Origin: Cryobacterium sp. SO2
GTDB lineage: Bacteria; Actinomycetota; Actinomycetes; Actinomycetales; Microbacteriaceae
Reading direction: 5' to 3'
DNA: 64,000 nucleotides
Assembly: GCF_026151165.2 (NCBI RefSeq)
Contig: NZ_CP117849.1
Coordinates: 2,728,001 to 2,792,000 of the forward strand
The notes below the pieces were generated by a model. It was not told the DNA's origin and ran no database searches. It was given only the letters and a program-made list of their open reading frames with translations. Position numbers and translations under genes: made by a program. This document shows, one piece after another, positions 26,047 through 33,772 of this stretch. Within the stretch, counting starts at the first letter, position 1, and every line of letters starts with the position of its first letter.

Positions 26047-26208
26047 ATGGACGAGACACAACGGACGGACCGGTGGATGAGCGCGTACCAAACGGCCTGG
26101 GCCTCGAACGAAGCCGCCGACATCAGGGGCGAATTCACCGAGTGGTACATGGACCAGGCCGCGCATTCGGACGACCAGGGCGTAGACCTTGCCCCGAGTG
26201 TCCAATAG
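26047..26208 (+). pseudogene. NTF2-like/SnoaL-type gene reduced by an internal deletion
   Basis: A 53-codon frame. Its first 28 residues (AYQTAWASNEAADIRG at the end) resemble the start of actinobacterial nuclear-transport-factor-2-like proteins. The next residues, EFTEWYMDQ, resemble the very end of the same family. The central 80-100 residues that form the barrel are missing, as if one in-frame deletion joined the two ends. ATG at 26047 follows GGAGGA directly. Too small to fold as the parent enzyme. It could still be translated as a peptide, but I regard it as a remnant. Confidence 0.5.
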
Positions 26209-26244
26209 GCTGCCGCGAGAGCGTCGTGACACGGAAGGAACACC

Positions 26245-26838
26245 ATGGGCATTGTCTCCCCCGGCTTTTTCGGCCGCCGCCGCCGTGACGATCCGGCGCT
26301 GCCTCCCGGCCAATACCTCACCGAGGGCTTCCCGGTACTGTCGGCCGGCCCCACCCCGCGCATCGCCCCCGACGAGTGGGAATTCACCATCACCACCGAG
26401 ACCGACCAGGTGCACCGCTGGAGCTGGGACGAGTTCCTCGCGCTCAAACAGGATGACGTGACCCAGGACATCCACTGCGTGACGAGCTGGTCGAAGCTCG
26501 GCACCAGCTGGCGCGGCGTCTCGCTCGACACGCTCTTCGAATCCGTCGAGTCCGACTGCGAGTTCACCATGGCGCACTCCTACGGCGGCTACACCACCAA
26601 TGTGCCCCTCGACGACCTGCTCGGCGGCAAGGCCTGGATCGCTCACGAGTTCGACGGTGAAACCCTGGAACCGGCCCACGGCGGCCCGGCCCGGCTGCTC
26701 GTGCCGCACCTGTATTTCTGGAAGAGCGCCAAATGGGTGCGCGGCCTGGAGATGCTGCGCCAGGACGAACCCGGCTTCTGGGAGAGCAACGGGTACCACA
26801 TGTACGGCGACCCGTGGCGCGAAGAGCGTTACTGGTGA
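26245..26838 (+). CDS. Small cytoplasmic sulfite-oxidase-type molybdoenzyme
   Basis: 197 residues, made only of the molybdopterin domain of the sulfite oxidase/YedY fold. The Mo-ligand cysteine is in DIHCVTSWSK near residue 78. HSYGGYTTNVPLDD and PHLYFWKSAKWVRG are further fold signatures, and the end reads GYHMYGDPWREERYW. There is no Tat or Sec signal, so it is cytoplasmic. The start has a GGAAGGA Shine-Dalgarno. The next gene, a flavin reductase, overlaps by 4 nt (GTGA), which implies that the reductase is its redox partner. The substrate is unknown. Confidence 0.88.
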   Translation: MGIVSPGFFGRRRRDDPALPPGQYLTEGFPVLSAGPTPRIAPDEWEFTITTETDQVHRWSWDEFLALKQDDVTQDIHCVTSWSKLGTSWRGVSLDTLFESVESDCEFTMAHSYGGYTTNVPLDDLLGGKAWIAHEFDGETLEPAHGGPARLLVPHLYFWKSAKWVRGLEMLRQDEPGFWESNGYHMYGDPWREERYW

Positions 26839-27575
26839 GAACCGGCTGGAACGTTGCGGAGGTGATCGGTGTGACCCAGGAGACCAGGACCGCCCGCACC
26901 CTGCGGCTGCGCCTGCCCGGACTCACCGGGCACCGGCCCGGCCAGCACGTCGACGTGCGCCTCACCGCAGAGGACGGCTACACGGCGGTGCGCTCCTATT
27001 CGGTGGCCTCCGCGCTGCCCGGCGACGAGCTCGAGCTCACGGTGGAAGAACTCGACGACGGCGAGGTGTCACCGTATCTGGTGCATCAGGTGGCCGTGGG
27101 CGACCAGCTCGAGGTACGCGGGCCCGTTGGCGGCTGGTTCGTCTGGGATCCGGCCGACCCGTCGCCCGTGCAGCTCATCGCCGGCGGCTCAGGAGTGGTG
27201 CCGTTGATGGCCATGATCCGGGCCCACGCCGCGGCGAGCCCCGGCAGCACGGCCCCGTTTCGACTGCTCTATTCGGTGCGCAGCCCCGACTCCGGCTACT
27301 ACAGCGCAGAACTCGACGAGCTCGCGCGGTCCCCGCTGCTGTCGGTGACCTACGTGTACACCCGCGAAGCCCCGGCCGGCAGCGGCATCACCCCGCATCG
27401 GCTGGATGCGGCGACTCTGCTGGCCGCGGTGCTGCCGGTCGACGACCACCCGGCCTTCTTCATCTGCGGGGCCACGGCCTTCGTCGAGACCGTGGCCGAC
27501 TGGCTCGTTCGCGCCGGCTACCCGGCCGACCGGATCAAGACCGAACGATACGGCGGGACGGGGAGCCGACCGTGA
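26835..27575 (+). CDS. FAD/NAD(P)-binding ferredoxin-reductase-like protein
   Basis: 246 residues with the ferredoxin-NADP reductase fold. The flavin motif is RSYSVAS near residue 55, the nucleotide-binding GGSGVVPLM is near 115, and CGATAFVE near 220 lies in the NAD domain. There is no [2Fe-2S] domain, so it would pass electrons directly or through another carrier. The start GTG overlaps the molybdoenzyme stop, and the next gene overlaps its own stop, giving a tightly coupled trio. The likely job is to supply NAD(P)H electrons to the molybdoenzyme or take electrons from it. Confidence 0.88.
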   Translation: MRTGWNVAEVIGVTQETRTARTLRLRLPGLTGHRPGQHVDVRLTAEDGYTAVRSYSVASALPGDELELTVEELDDGEVSPYLVHQVAVGDQLEVRGPVGGWFVWDPADPSPVQLIAGGSGVVPLMAMIRAHAAASPGSTAPFRLLYSVRSPDSGYYSAELDELARSPLLSVTYVYTREAPAGSGITPHRLDAATLLAAVLPVDDHPAFFICGATAFVETVADWLVRAGYPADRIKTERYGGTGSRP

Positions 27576-27898
27576 CCGGCCCGGGCGACGACGGTGACGC
27601 CGGCTCCGACTACCTCGACGGCAACGCCGCTGCGGGCCCCCTGAGCGAGGTCTTCGCCGTCGACGTCACGGTCGCCAGCGGTCGGTGTGCCCACTGCGGC
27701 CGCACCGGGGAACTCGCCACCGCCCGGGTCTACCCGAACTCGCACGGGCTGCTGCTGCGCTGCCCGGGGTGCGCCGAGATCCTGCTCAGGCTGGTCGACA
27801 CCGGCCACAGTCTCGCTGTCGACCTGCACGGAATGAGCTACCTGGAACTGCAGCGGGACGCCCCGGGTTCTCAGCAAAAACCGTCCCCTGCCGCCTAG
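27572..27898 (+). CDS. DUF6510 zinc-ribbon protein
   Basis: 108 residues. The central region has two CxxC knuckles (CAHCG near 42 and CPGCAE near 68), a treble-clef or rubredoxin-like zinc ribbon. The end DLHGMSYLEL is conserved in DUF6510. GTG at 27572 overlaps the reductase stop by 4 nt. The consistent linkage with a molybdoenzyme and a reductase suggests a small accessory or electron-transfer protein: if the cysteines bind iron rather than zinc it would act like rubredoxin. That is a hypothesis. Confidence 0.75.
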   Translation: MTGPGDDGDAGSDYLDGNAAAGPLSEVFAVDVTVASGRCAHCGRTGELATARVYPNSHGLLLRCPGCAEILLRLVDTGHSLAVDLHGMSYLELQRDAPGSQQKPSPAA

Positions 27899-27940
27899 GC
27901 TGAGAACCGGCGGACCTCCGCCCATCAAGCGGGAGCGTGC

Positions 27941-29119
27941 ATGCAGGGTTCGGTCATCCTCGACGTCATTCTCATCGTGCTGCTCGTGGCCAGCCTCGGC
28001 GCCGGCTACCGGAGCGGCCTGATCGGCAGCATCAGCGGCATCCTGGGCCTCGTGGCCGGCGCCGTCGCCGCCTACTTCGTAGTGCCCCTGGTGCCCACCT
28101 GGGTGCCGGCCGCCGAGTGGCGTACCCCCGCCTCGATCGCCGCGGCCCTGCTGCTCGTGATCGGCGGCCTCACGATCGGCGAGTCGATCGGGCGTGCCCT
28201 CCGCCGCCGCACCCCGCGCAAGCTCCGCGGCATCGACAGGCTCTTCGGTGCCGTCGTCGGGGTGGCCGCCGCCGCCGCCGTGGTGTCGATGGTCGCGTTC
28301 AGCGTCGGCGCTCTCGGCATCCCGGTGCTCACCTCGGCGATCGCCTCCTCCGGCGTGGTTCGCACCATCGATTCCGTCACCCCGGTGCCGGTCAAGAGTT
28401 TCCTGGCCCAACTGCGCTCCACAGTCGTCGACGACGGCCTGCCCGTGATCGCGGATGCCTTCGGTGGCCAGTCCCCCACCCTGCCGGAGGCGCAGCTCGA
28501 CAATGCCGTCCTCGACACGGCCGCGGAGTCGGTGCTACGGATAACGGGCAACGCCGTGGCCTGCGGGCAGAGTCAGTCCGGCTCCGGATTCGTCATCGCT
28601 CCCGAGCGCGTGCTGACCAACGCGCACGTGGTGGCCGGGGTCACCAATGCCGTCGTCGAGGTGCCCGGTGCCGGCGCGCTCACCGGCGAGATCGTCTACT
28701 TCGACCCGGTCGACGACCTCGCCATCATCGCCGTGCCCGGCCTGTCCGCGGCACCACTGACCATGCAGGACGACCTCGCCGTCGACAGCGAGGGTGTGAG
28801 CCTGGGTTACCCCTTCGGCGGCCCGTTCGACTCCGACCCGGCCAGGGTGATGTCGGTCGGCCCACAGCTCGTGGCCGACATCTACGGCCAGTCGCCCACC
28901 CCGCGCGCGGTGTACACCCTCGCCGCCGACGTGCAGCAGGGCGAATCGGGCGGGCCACTGCTCAGCGCTGACGGCAAGGTCGCCGGTGTCATCTTCGCCA
29001 AGGCGGCCAACACCGCCAACGTGGGTTACGCCCTGGCTATGGAAGAGGTCGCGCCCGTCGTGGACCAGGCCGCCGGCCTGTCCGGCGCCGTCGCCTCCGG
29101 CACCTGCATCCAGAGCTGA
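27941..29119 (+). CDS. MarP-like membrane serine protease (CvpA plus trypsin domain)
   Basis: 392 residues. Four N-terminal membrane helices form the CvpA-like domain (residues 5-130). The exported chymotrypsin-fold protease has His229 (TNAHVV), Asp259 (DDLAII) and Ser336 (QGESGGPL). Cys208 and Cys389 sit where the M. tuberculosis MarP disulfide is found. MarP supports acid and oxidative stress resistance by cleaving a peptidoglycan hydrolase (family knowledge). The start ATG at 27941 follows a GGGAG Shine-Dalgarno. It appears monocistronic. Confidence 0.92.
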   Translation: MQGSVILDVILIVLLVASLGAGYRSGLIGSISGILGLVAGAVAAYFVVPLVPTWVPAAEWRTPASIAAALLLVIGGLTIGESIGRALRRRTPRKLRGIDRLFGAVVGVAAAAAVVSMVAFSVGALGIPVLTSAIASSGVVRTIDSVTPVPVKSFLAQLRSTVVDDGLPVIADAFGGQSPTLPEAQLDNAVLDTAAESVLRITGNAVACGQSQSGSGFVIAPERVLTNAHVVAGVTNAVVEVPGAGALTGEIVYFDPVDDLAIIAVPGLSAAPLTMQDDLAVDSEGVSLGYPFGGPFDSDPARVMSVGPQLVADIYGQSPTPRAVYTLAADVQQGESGGPLLSADGKVAGVIFAKAANTANVGYALAMEEVAPVVDQAAGLSGAVASGTCIQS

Positions 29120-29154
29120 CCGGCGTTTGCGGGCCGACTGGCAGACTAGAGCGC

Positions 29155-29850
29155 ATGACTATTACTGCCGCCGCTGACGGATCCGCCCTCGGAAACCCGG
29201 GACCGGCCGGCTGGGCCTGGTACATCGACGACAACAACTGGGCCGCGGGCGGCTGGAAGCACGCCACGAACAACCAGGGCGAACTCAAGGCCGTGCTCGA
29301 GCTGTTCCGCGCCACCGCCCACGTCGACGACGACCTGCTCGTGCTCTGCGACAGCCAGTACGTGATCAACTCGATCACCAAGTGGATGCGCGGATGGAAG
29401 GCCAAGGGCTGGCGCAAGGCCGACGGCAAGCCCGTGCTGAACCTCGACCTGCTTCAGGAGATCGACGAGGCCCTGGTGGGCCGGAAGTACCGCTTCGAAT
29501 GGGTGAAGGGCCACGCCAACCACCCGCTCAACGAGGCCGCGGACTCCCGCGCCCGCGCGGTCTCCGAGGCCTACCAGCGGAACGGCGCCATCCGCACCGG
29601 TCCCGGCTTCGTGGCCGGCGGGCCCGTGCCCGCTGCACCGGCCACCGCGGCGAAGGCTGCACCTGTCAAGGCTGCACCGGTCACGGCCGCCGCACCACGC
29701 GCATCCGCCCCACTGGGGCTGTTCGACCTCGAGGTCGACCGCCCACACACGGTTCAGGTGGCGCTCAGCGCGGAGGAGCTCGGCCGGCTCAAGCGCCGGG
29801 CCGCCACTCGCGGCGTCAGCCCGGAAGAACTGCTCCGCGACCTGATCTGA
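29155..29850 (+). CDS. rnhA: Ribonuclease HI with C-terminal extension
   Basis: 231 residues. The first 140 are RNase HI, which cuts the RNA strand of RNA-DNA hybrids. The catalytic residues are Asp8 (ADGS), Glu43 (QGELKA), Asp66 (LCDSQY) and Asp130, with His120 in KGHANH. An Ala/Pro/Lys linker (about 150-185) leads to a 45-residue tail ending LSAEELGRLKRRA and GVSPEELLRDLI, which looks like a ribbon-helix-helix DNA-binding unit. Compared with E. coli RNase HI (155 residues), the tail is additional. The start ATG at 29155 has no clear Shine-Dalgarno. It is convergent with, and touches, the sugar transporter gene. Confidence 0.9.
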   Translation: MTITAAADGSALGNPGPAGWAWYIDDNNWAAGGWKHATNNQGELKAVLELFRATAHVDDDLLVLCDSQYVINSITKWMRGWKAKGWRKADGKPVLNLDLLQEIDEALVGRKYRFEWVKGHANHPLNEAADSRARAVSEAYQRNGAIRTGPGFVAGGPVPAAPATAAKAAPVKAAPVTAAAPRASAPLGLFDLEVDRPHTVQVALSAEELGRLKRRAATRGVSPEELLRDLI

Positions 29851-31335
29851 CTAGCGGCGCGCCTTCGCTTTCGGCTGAGGCTTCGGCTTCGCCGCGTTCT
29901 TGTTGGGCAGCAGGGTGTTCGCCTCGTCCAGTGACATGCCGTTGGTCTCCGGCACCTTGGTGAGCACGAACAGGAACGACAGCCCCGCGAACAGGGCGTA
30001 CATGCCGTAGGTGAGCGGCAGCGACCACGCCGACATCGGCGGGAACGTCACCGTGATCAGGAAGTTCGCGATCCACTGCGCGGCCGCGGCCAGGCCGAGA
30101 GCCTTGGCGCGGATGGTGTTCGGGAAGATCTCCCCGAGCAGCACCCAGACCACCGGCCCCCAGGAGGCGCCGAAGGAGATCACGAAGACGTTCGCCGCGA
30201 CCAGCGCGATCGGGCCCCAGGCACCGGGCAGGGCGAGCTCGCCGTCGGTCGTGACCGACTGGCTGAACGCGACGGCCATGGCGGCCAGCGACACCGTCAT
30301 CCCGATCGACCCGGTGAGCAGGATGGGCCGACGGCCGATGCGGTCGACGAGGGCGATGGCCACCAGGGTCACCAGGATGTTGGTGACCGAGGTGGCCACC
30401 GAGATCGCCAGTGAGCTGGATTCTTCGAAGCCCACGGCGCTCCACAGCGTGGTCGAATAGTAGAAGATCACGTTGATGCCCACGAACTGCTGGAACACCG
30501 ACAGGATGATGCCGACCCAGACGATGGGCTTGAGGCCGAGGACCGGACCGCGCAGCGACCCGGTGCGCTTGGCCTTCACATCATCCTCGATCGACGCCTT
30601 CATGTCGCGGATCTCCCGGTCGACATCGCCGTTCGGCCACACCCTGACGAGCACCTCGCGGGCCTTCTGCTCCTTGTCGTGCAGAACCAGATAGCGCGGC
30701 GACTCCGGCAGCAGCAGCGCGATCACACCGTAGATGAGCGCCGGGATCGCGCTGACCAGGAACATCCAGCGCCACGCCTCCAGGCCCCACCAGAACATCT
30801 CGCTCGCGCCGCCGGCCGTCGTGGCGAACACCGCGTCCGAGAGCAGGGCGGCGAAGATACCGATGGTGATGGCCAGCTGCTGCAACGAGCCGAGCCGGCC
30901 GCGCATCTGCCGCGGGGAGATCTCGGCGATGTAGGCGGGCGCCACCACGGAGGCCAGGCCGATGCCGATGCCGCCGAGCACCCGCCAGACGATGAGGTCG
31001 ACCACGTTGAAGGCGAGGCCGGAGCCGACCGAGCTGGCGAAGAACACGATGGCGCCGATCAGCATCACCGGGATGCGGCCGAACCTGTCGGCCAGCCGGC
31101 CGCCGAGGAACGCGCCGGTCGCGGCGCCGAGCAGGGCGCTGGCAACGGCGAACCCGGTGAGGGCTTCGGTGAGGCCGAACTGGCCAGTGATGGCCTCGAC
31201 CGCGCCGTTGATGACCGAGGAGTCGAACCCGAACAGGAAGCCGCCGAACGCGCCGGCGATGGCCAGCGCGATGACTTTGCGGTTCGTGGACGGCTTGATC
31301 GGCTCGGTCGTCGTCTTCTCGGTCGTCTCGGTCAT
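29851..31335 (-). CDS. Sugar porter family MFS transporter
   Basis: 494 residues and twelve membrane helices. It carries the sugar-porter signatures: GFDSSVINGA in helix 1, the GGRLADRFGR loop after helix 2, R-x3-GIGIGLAS and AYIAEISPRQMRGRL in helices 4-5, QQFVGIN in helix 7, LVDRIGRRP after helix 8, and PETNG at the end. The Lys/Pro-rich C-tail is cytoplasmic. Proton-linked import of a monosaccharide such as xylose, arabinose, glucose or inositol is likely; the sugar cannot be chosen. Start ATG at 31335 with a GGGGGAAG Shine-Dalgarno; the frame extends upstream only antisense to the DUF429 gene. Confidence 0.92.
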   Translation of the reverse strand: MTETTEKTTTEPIKPSTNRKVIALAIAGAFGGFLFGFDSSVINGAVEAITGQFGLTEALTGFAVASALLGAATGAFLGGRLADRFGRIPVMLIGAIVFFASSVGSGLAFNVVDLIVWRVLGGIGIGLASVVAPAYIAEISPRQMRGRLGSLQQLAITIGIFAALLSDAVFATTAGGASEMFWWGLEAWRWMFLVSAIPALIYGVIALLLPESPRYLVLHDKEQKAREVLVRVWPNGDVDREIRDMKASIEDDVKAKRTGSLRGPVLGLKPIVWVGIILSVFQQFVGINVIFYYSTTLWSAVGFEESSSLAISVATSVTNILVTLVAIALVDRIGRRPILLTGSIGMTVSLAAMAVAFSQSVTTDGELALPGAWGPIALVAANVFVISFGASWGPVVWVLLGEIFPNTIRAKALGLAAAAQWIANFLITVTFPPMSAWSLPLTYGMYALFAGLSFLFVLTKVPETNGMSLDEANTLLPNKNAAKPKPQPKAKARR

Positions 31336-31439
31336 CGCCGCTTCCCCCGTCGTCGGATGTGCTGTTGCTGGTGAACAACCTGACGAGCCTACGCCAATCG
31401 GCTCTTCCGCCCGCGCACCGCGCGTGCTATCCATAAGCC

Positions 31440-32333
31440 ATGACGCGATTCCTCGGGGTGGATCTGGCCTGGGCAGAGGGCACGGCGGCGAAGCCGGCCA
31501 ACGAGAGCGGCCTCGCCTGCATCGACGAGACCGGCCAGGTGATCGACGCCGGCTGGGCCCGCGGCATCGACGACGTCGTCGACTGGATCCAGTCGCTGGT
31601 CGAGCCCGGTGCCGTGCTGGCCATCGACGCGCCACTGGTGGTGAACAACCCCACCGGCATGCGCGTGTGCGAACGCGAGACCGGGTCCAGGTACGGGCGC
31701 TGGCACGTGTCCGCGAACGCCTCCAATCAGGCGTTGCCCCGCCTGGGCGGTGTGAGTCTGCGCCGCCGGTTGGAGGAGCGCGGCTGGACCTACACCGACG
31801 GGCTCGACCCGGTTGAGCCGGGTGCGGCGAGCTTTTTCGAGTGCTACCCGTATACGACCCTGGTGGGTGCCGCGGAGTTCGGATACGACGACAAACGCCC
31901 CCGCTACAAGCGCATGGGCTCCGCACTGCCGATCGTGGACCGCCGCGCCGCGCGCGCCGTGGTGTGCGACGACCTGATCGAACGGATGTGGCGGCTCACC
32001 GACGCCGCGCCCCCGCTGGATCTGAGCACTCACGAGGCCACCGACACTCTGGTCACCGAGCCCACGCCACTCACCGACACCGCCTACAAGCACCGCGAAG
32101 ACCTCATCGACGCGCTGCTCAGCGCCTGGACGGCGTCCCTCTGGCACCGGCACGGCACCGCGCGCAGCCAGGTGCTCGGCGCTTCGGATCCGCTCGTGGT
32201 GGACGGCCGCCGGGGCACAATCATCGCGCCGGCGCGGCTCGAGCAGCGCCGCGGCGCGGATGCGGTGCGGGCGGCCGAGCTCAGCAGAAGAGTCAGTGAA
32301 CCGGAAGCCAGCGCCCCTTCACCCGTTCGGTGA
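31440..32333 (+). CDS. DUF429 protein (RNase H-like fold, predicted nuclease)
   Basis: 297 residues. The N-terminal FLGVDLAWAEG supplies the first acidic residue of the RNase H-like fold. AIDAPLVV near residue 62 and ATDTLVTE near 201 give further conserved acidic positions. The middle includes FFECYPYTTL. DUF429 proteins are predicted nucleases or DNA-processing enzymes without a demonstrated role. The start follows TATCCA by 6 nt, a weak version of the leaderless layout. Its 3' end overlaps the convergent small gene by 41 nt. Confidence 0.82.
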   Translation: MTRFLGVDLAWAEGTAAKPANESGLACIDETGQVIDAGWARGIDDVVDWIQSLVEPGAVLAIDAPLVVNNPTGMRVCERETGSRYGRWHVSANASNQALPRLGGVSLRRRLEERGWTYTDGLDPVEPGAASFFECYPYTTLVGAAEFGYDDKRPRYKRMGSALPIVDRRAARAVVCDDLIERMWRLTDAAPPLDLSTHEATDTLVTEPTPLTDTAYKHREDLIDALLSAWTASLWHRHGTARSQVLGASDPLVVDGRRGTIIAPARLEQRRGADAVRAAELSRRVSEPEASAPSPVR

Positions 32334-32583
32334 CCAGCCAGGTCACCGGCTCGGCGACGAGTCGGGTCTGCTCCACCACGTGCCGCCCGATGGCCAGCGC
32401 CGTATCACCGTCATCGGCTGTGAAGCGCACGGTGGCTCGCGCCGACCCGGCCACAACGGCCAGGTCGGAGGCTTCCACAGTGGTGCGCTCCGCGGCGGCC
32501 CTCGCCGCGGCGGGCAGCACGGCGTCGGGCCGCACCCCCTGCTGCAGGGCGCCGATGGACATGATCACGCGGTAGGAGGGCAT
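32293..32583 (-). CDS. Small conserved-type hypothetical protein
   Basis: 96 residues, beginning MPSYRVIMSIGALQ and rich in Ala, Thr and Val. I do not recognise the family. The pattern of alternating strands and helices (VTTVEASDLAVV-type segments, then a helix ALAIGRHVVEQT) suggests a small alpha/beta ferredoxin-like fold. A TACGCT box 6 nt upstream of the ATG supports it as a real gene. The last 41 nt overlap the end of the DUF429 gene on the other strand. It lies 17 bp downstream (toward the right) of nothing coding on its own strand except the menC-like gene's 3' end. Confidence 0.65.
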   Translation of the reverse strand: MPSYRVIMSIGALQQGVRPDAVLPAAARAAAERTTVEASDLAVVAGSARATVRFTADDGDTALAIGRHVVEQTRLVAEPVTWLVTERVKGRWLPVH

Positions 32584-32589
32584 CTGCCC

Positions 32590-32595
32590 AGCGTA
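32590..32595 (-). promoter_or_regulatory. -10 hexamer of the small hypothetical gene
   Basis: TACGCT on the minus strand, 6 nt before the ATG at 32583. Confidence 0.5.
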
Positions 32596-32600
32596 TGCCG

Positions 32601-33710
32601 CTAGAAGCGGATGTCCTGGCGCGACCTGGTCACCTCGGCGAGCACGTCCGGCAGCACCTCCACGCCGGTGCCGGGTCCTGTCGGTACCCGCAGGTGGCCG
32701 TCCTCGAGCACGAACGGGGCGGTGAGGTCCTGGGCGTAATAGCGGTCAGAGGCCGAGGTGTCTCCGGGCAGCACGAAGTTCGGCAGACCGGCCAGGGCCA
32801 CGTTGGCCGCCCGGCCGATGCCCGTCTCGAGCATCCCGCCGCACCAGACCGGCACACCGTGCGCGGCCGCGACGTCGTGAATGCGCCGGGCCTCGAGGTA
32901 ACCGCCCACCCGGGACGGCTTGACGTTAATGATGCTGCACGCGCCCAGACTGATGGCCGCTGCGGCGTCCTGCGCCGACTCGATCGACTCGTCCAGGCAG
33001 ACCGGCGTGCGGATGACCCGGGCCAGGGCGGCGTGCCCGAGCAGGTCGCGCTCGTTCAGGGGCTGCTCGATGAGCAGGAGGTCGAACGGGTCGAGCCGGG
33101 CGAGGTGTCGGGCATCCGCCAGTGTGTACGCGGTGTTGGCGTCGACCTGCAGCAGCAGGTCAGGCCCGAACCGTTCGCGCACGGCCCGCACGGGCTCAAG
33201 GTCCCAGCCCGGTTCGATCTTGAGCTTGATACGCAGGTAGCCCTGGTCGAGGTACCCGGCCACGGCCTCGAGCAGGTCGTCGAGGGAATCCATGATGCCC
33301 ACTGATACCCCGGCGGGGACAGTGTCGTGAACAGCGCCGAGGTAGCCGCCGAAGGACTGGCCGGTCGTGCGCAGCTGGGCATCCAGGATCGCGGACTCGA
33401 GCACGGCCTTCGACATCTGGTGACCCTTCACCGGGGCGAGGGCGGTGCCCACGCGCTCGGCCGTGAGGGCATCGCCGAGGGCCCCCAGCCGGGGAATCAG
33501 GTGATCGCGGATCACCAGGTCGCTGGCGTCGATGAACTCCGAGCTGTACAACGGTCGCACCTCGGCGGCGCACTCGGCCCAGCCCTCTGCATCGGCCGTC
33601 GACACGTGCACCAGGGAGATCTGGCGCTCTGTGATGGTGCCGAACGAGGTGCGGAACGGCCGCACCAACGGCAGGCTGACCCGGCGCAGCTCGATGTTCT
33701 CGATTCTCAT
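32601..33710 (-). CDS. menC: o-Succinylbenzoate synthase / N-acylamino acid racemase (enolase superfamily)
   Basis: 369 residues, muconate-lactonising subgroup. Catalytic Lys162 and Lys164 are in RIKLKIEPG. The metal ligands are Asp190 (VDANTAYT), Glu215 (IEQPL) and Asp240 (LDESI), and Lys264 (NVKPSRVGG) is the opposite-face base. The enzyme dehydrates SHCHC to o-succinylbenzoate in menaquinone synthesis. The same scaffold can racemise N-acylamino acids, and the sequence class resembles the dual-function type. No other men genes lie nearby, so the racemase role cannot be excluded. The start is set by TAAACT 7 nt upstream; divergent from the MpaB gene. Confidence 0.85.
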   Translation of the reverse strand: MRIENIELRRVSLPLVRPFRTSFGTITERQISLVHVSTADAEGWAECAAEVRPLYSSEFIDASDLVIRDHLIPRLGALGDALTAERVGTALAPVKGHQMSKAVLESAILDAQLRTTGQSFGGYLGAVHDTVPAGVSVGIMDSLDDLLEAVAGYLDQGYLRIKLKIEPGWDLEPVRAVRERFGPDLLLQVDANTAYTLADARHLARLDPFDLLLIEQPLNERDLLGHAALARVIRTPVCLDESIESAQDAAAAISLGACSIINVKPSRVGGYLEARRIHDVAAAHGVPVWCGGMLETGIGRAANVALAGLPNFVLPGDTSASDRYYAQDLTAPFVLEDGHLRVPTGPGTGVEVLPDVLAEVTRSRQDIRF

Positions 33711-33717
33711 GGGTCGG

Positions 33718-33723
33718 AGTTTA
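33718..33723 (-). promoter_or_regulatory. -10 hexamer of leaderless menC promoter
   Basis: TAAACT on the minus strand, 7 nt before the ATG at 33710. Confidence 0.55.
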
Positions 33724-33759
33724 CGGCGGACATCCAGCCATCCGCACGGTCTCGTCGAT

Positions 33760-33765
33760 TAGGGT
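33760..33765 (+). promoter_or_regulatory. -10 hexamer of leaderless MpaB-family promoter
   Basis: TAGGGT, 7 nt before the ATG at 33773. With the menC box it makes a compact 62-bp divergent promoter pair. Confidence 0.55.
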
Positions 33766-33772
33766 TCGAAGA

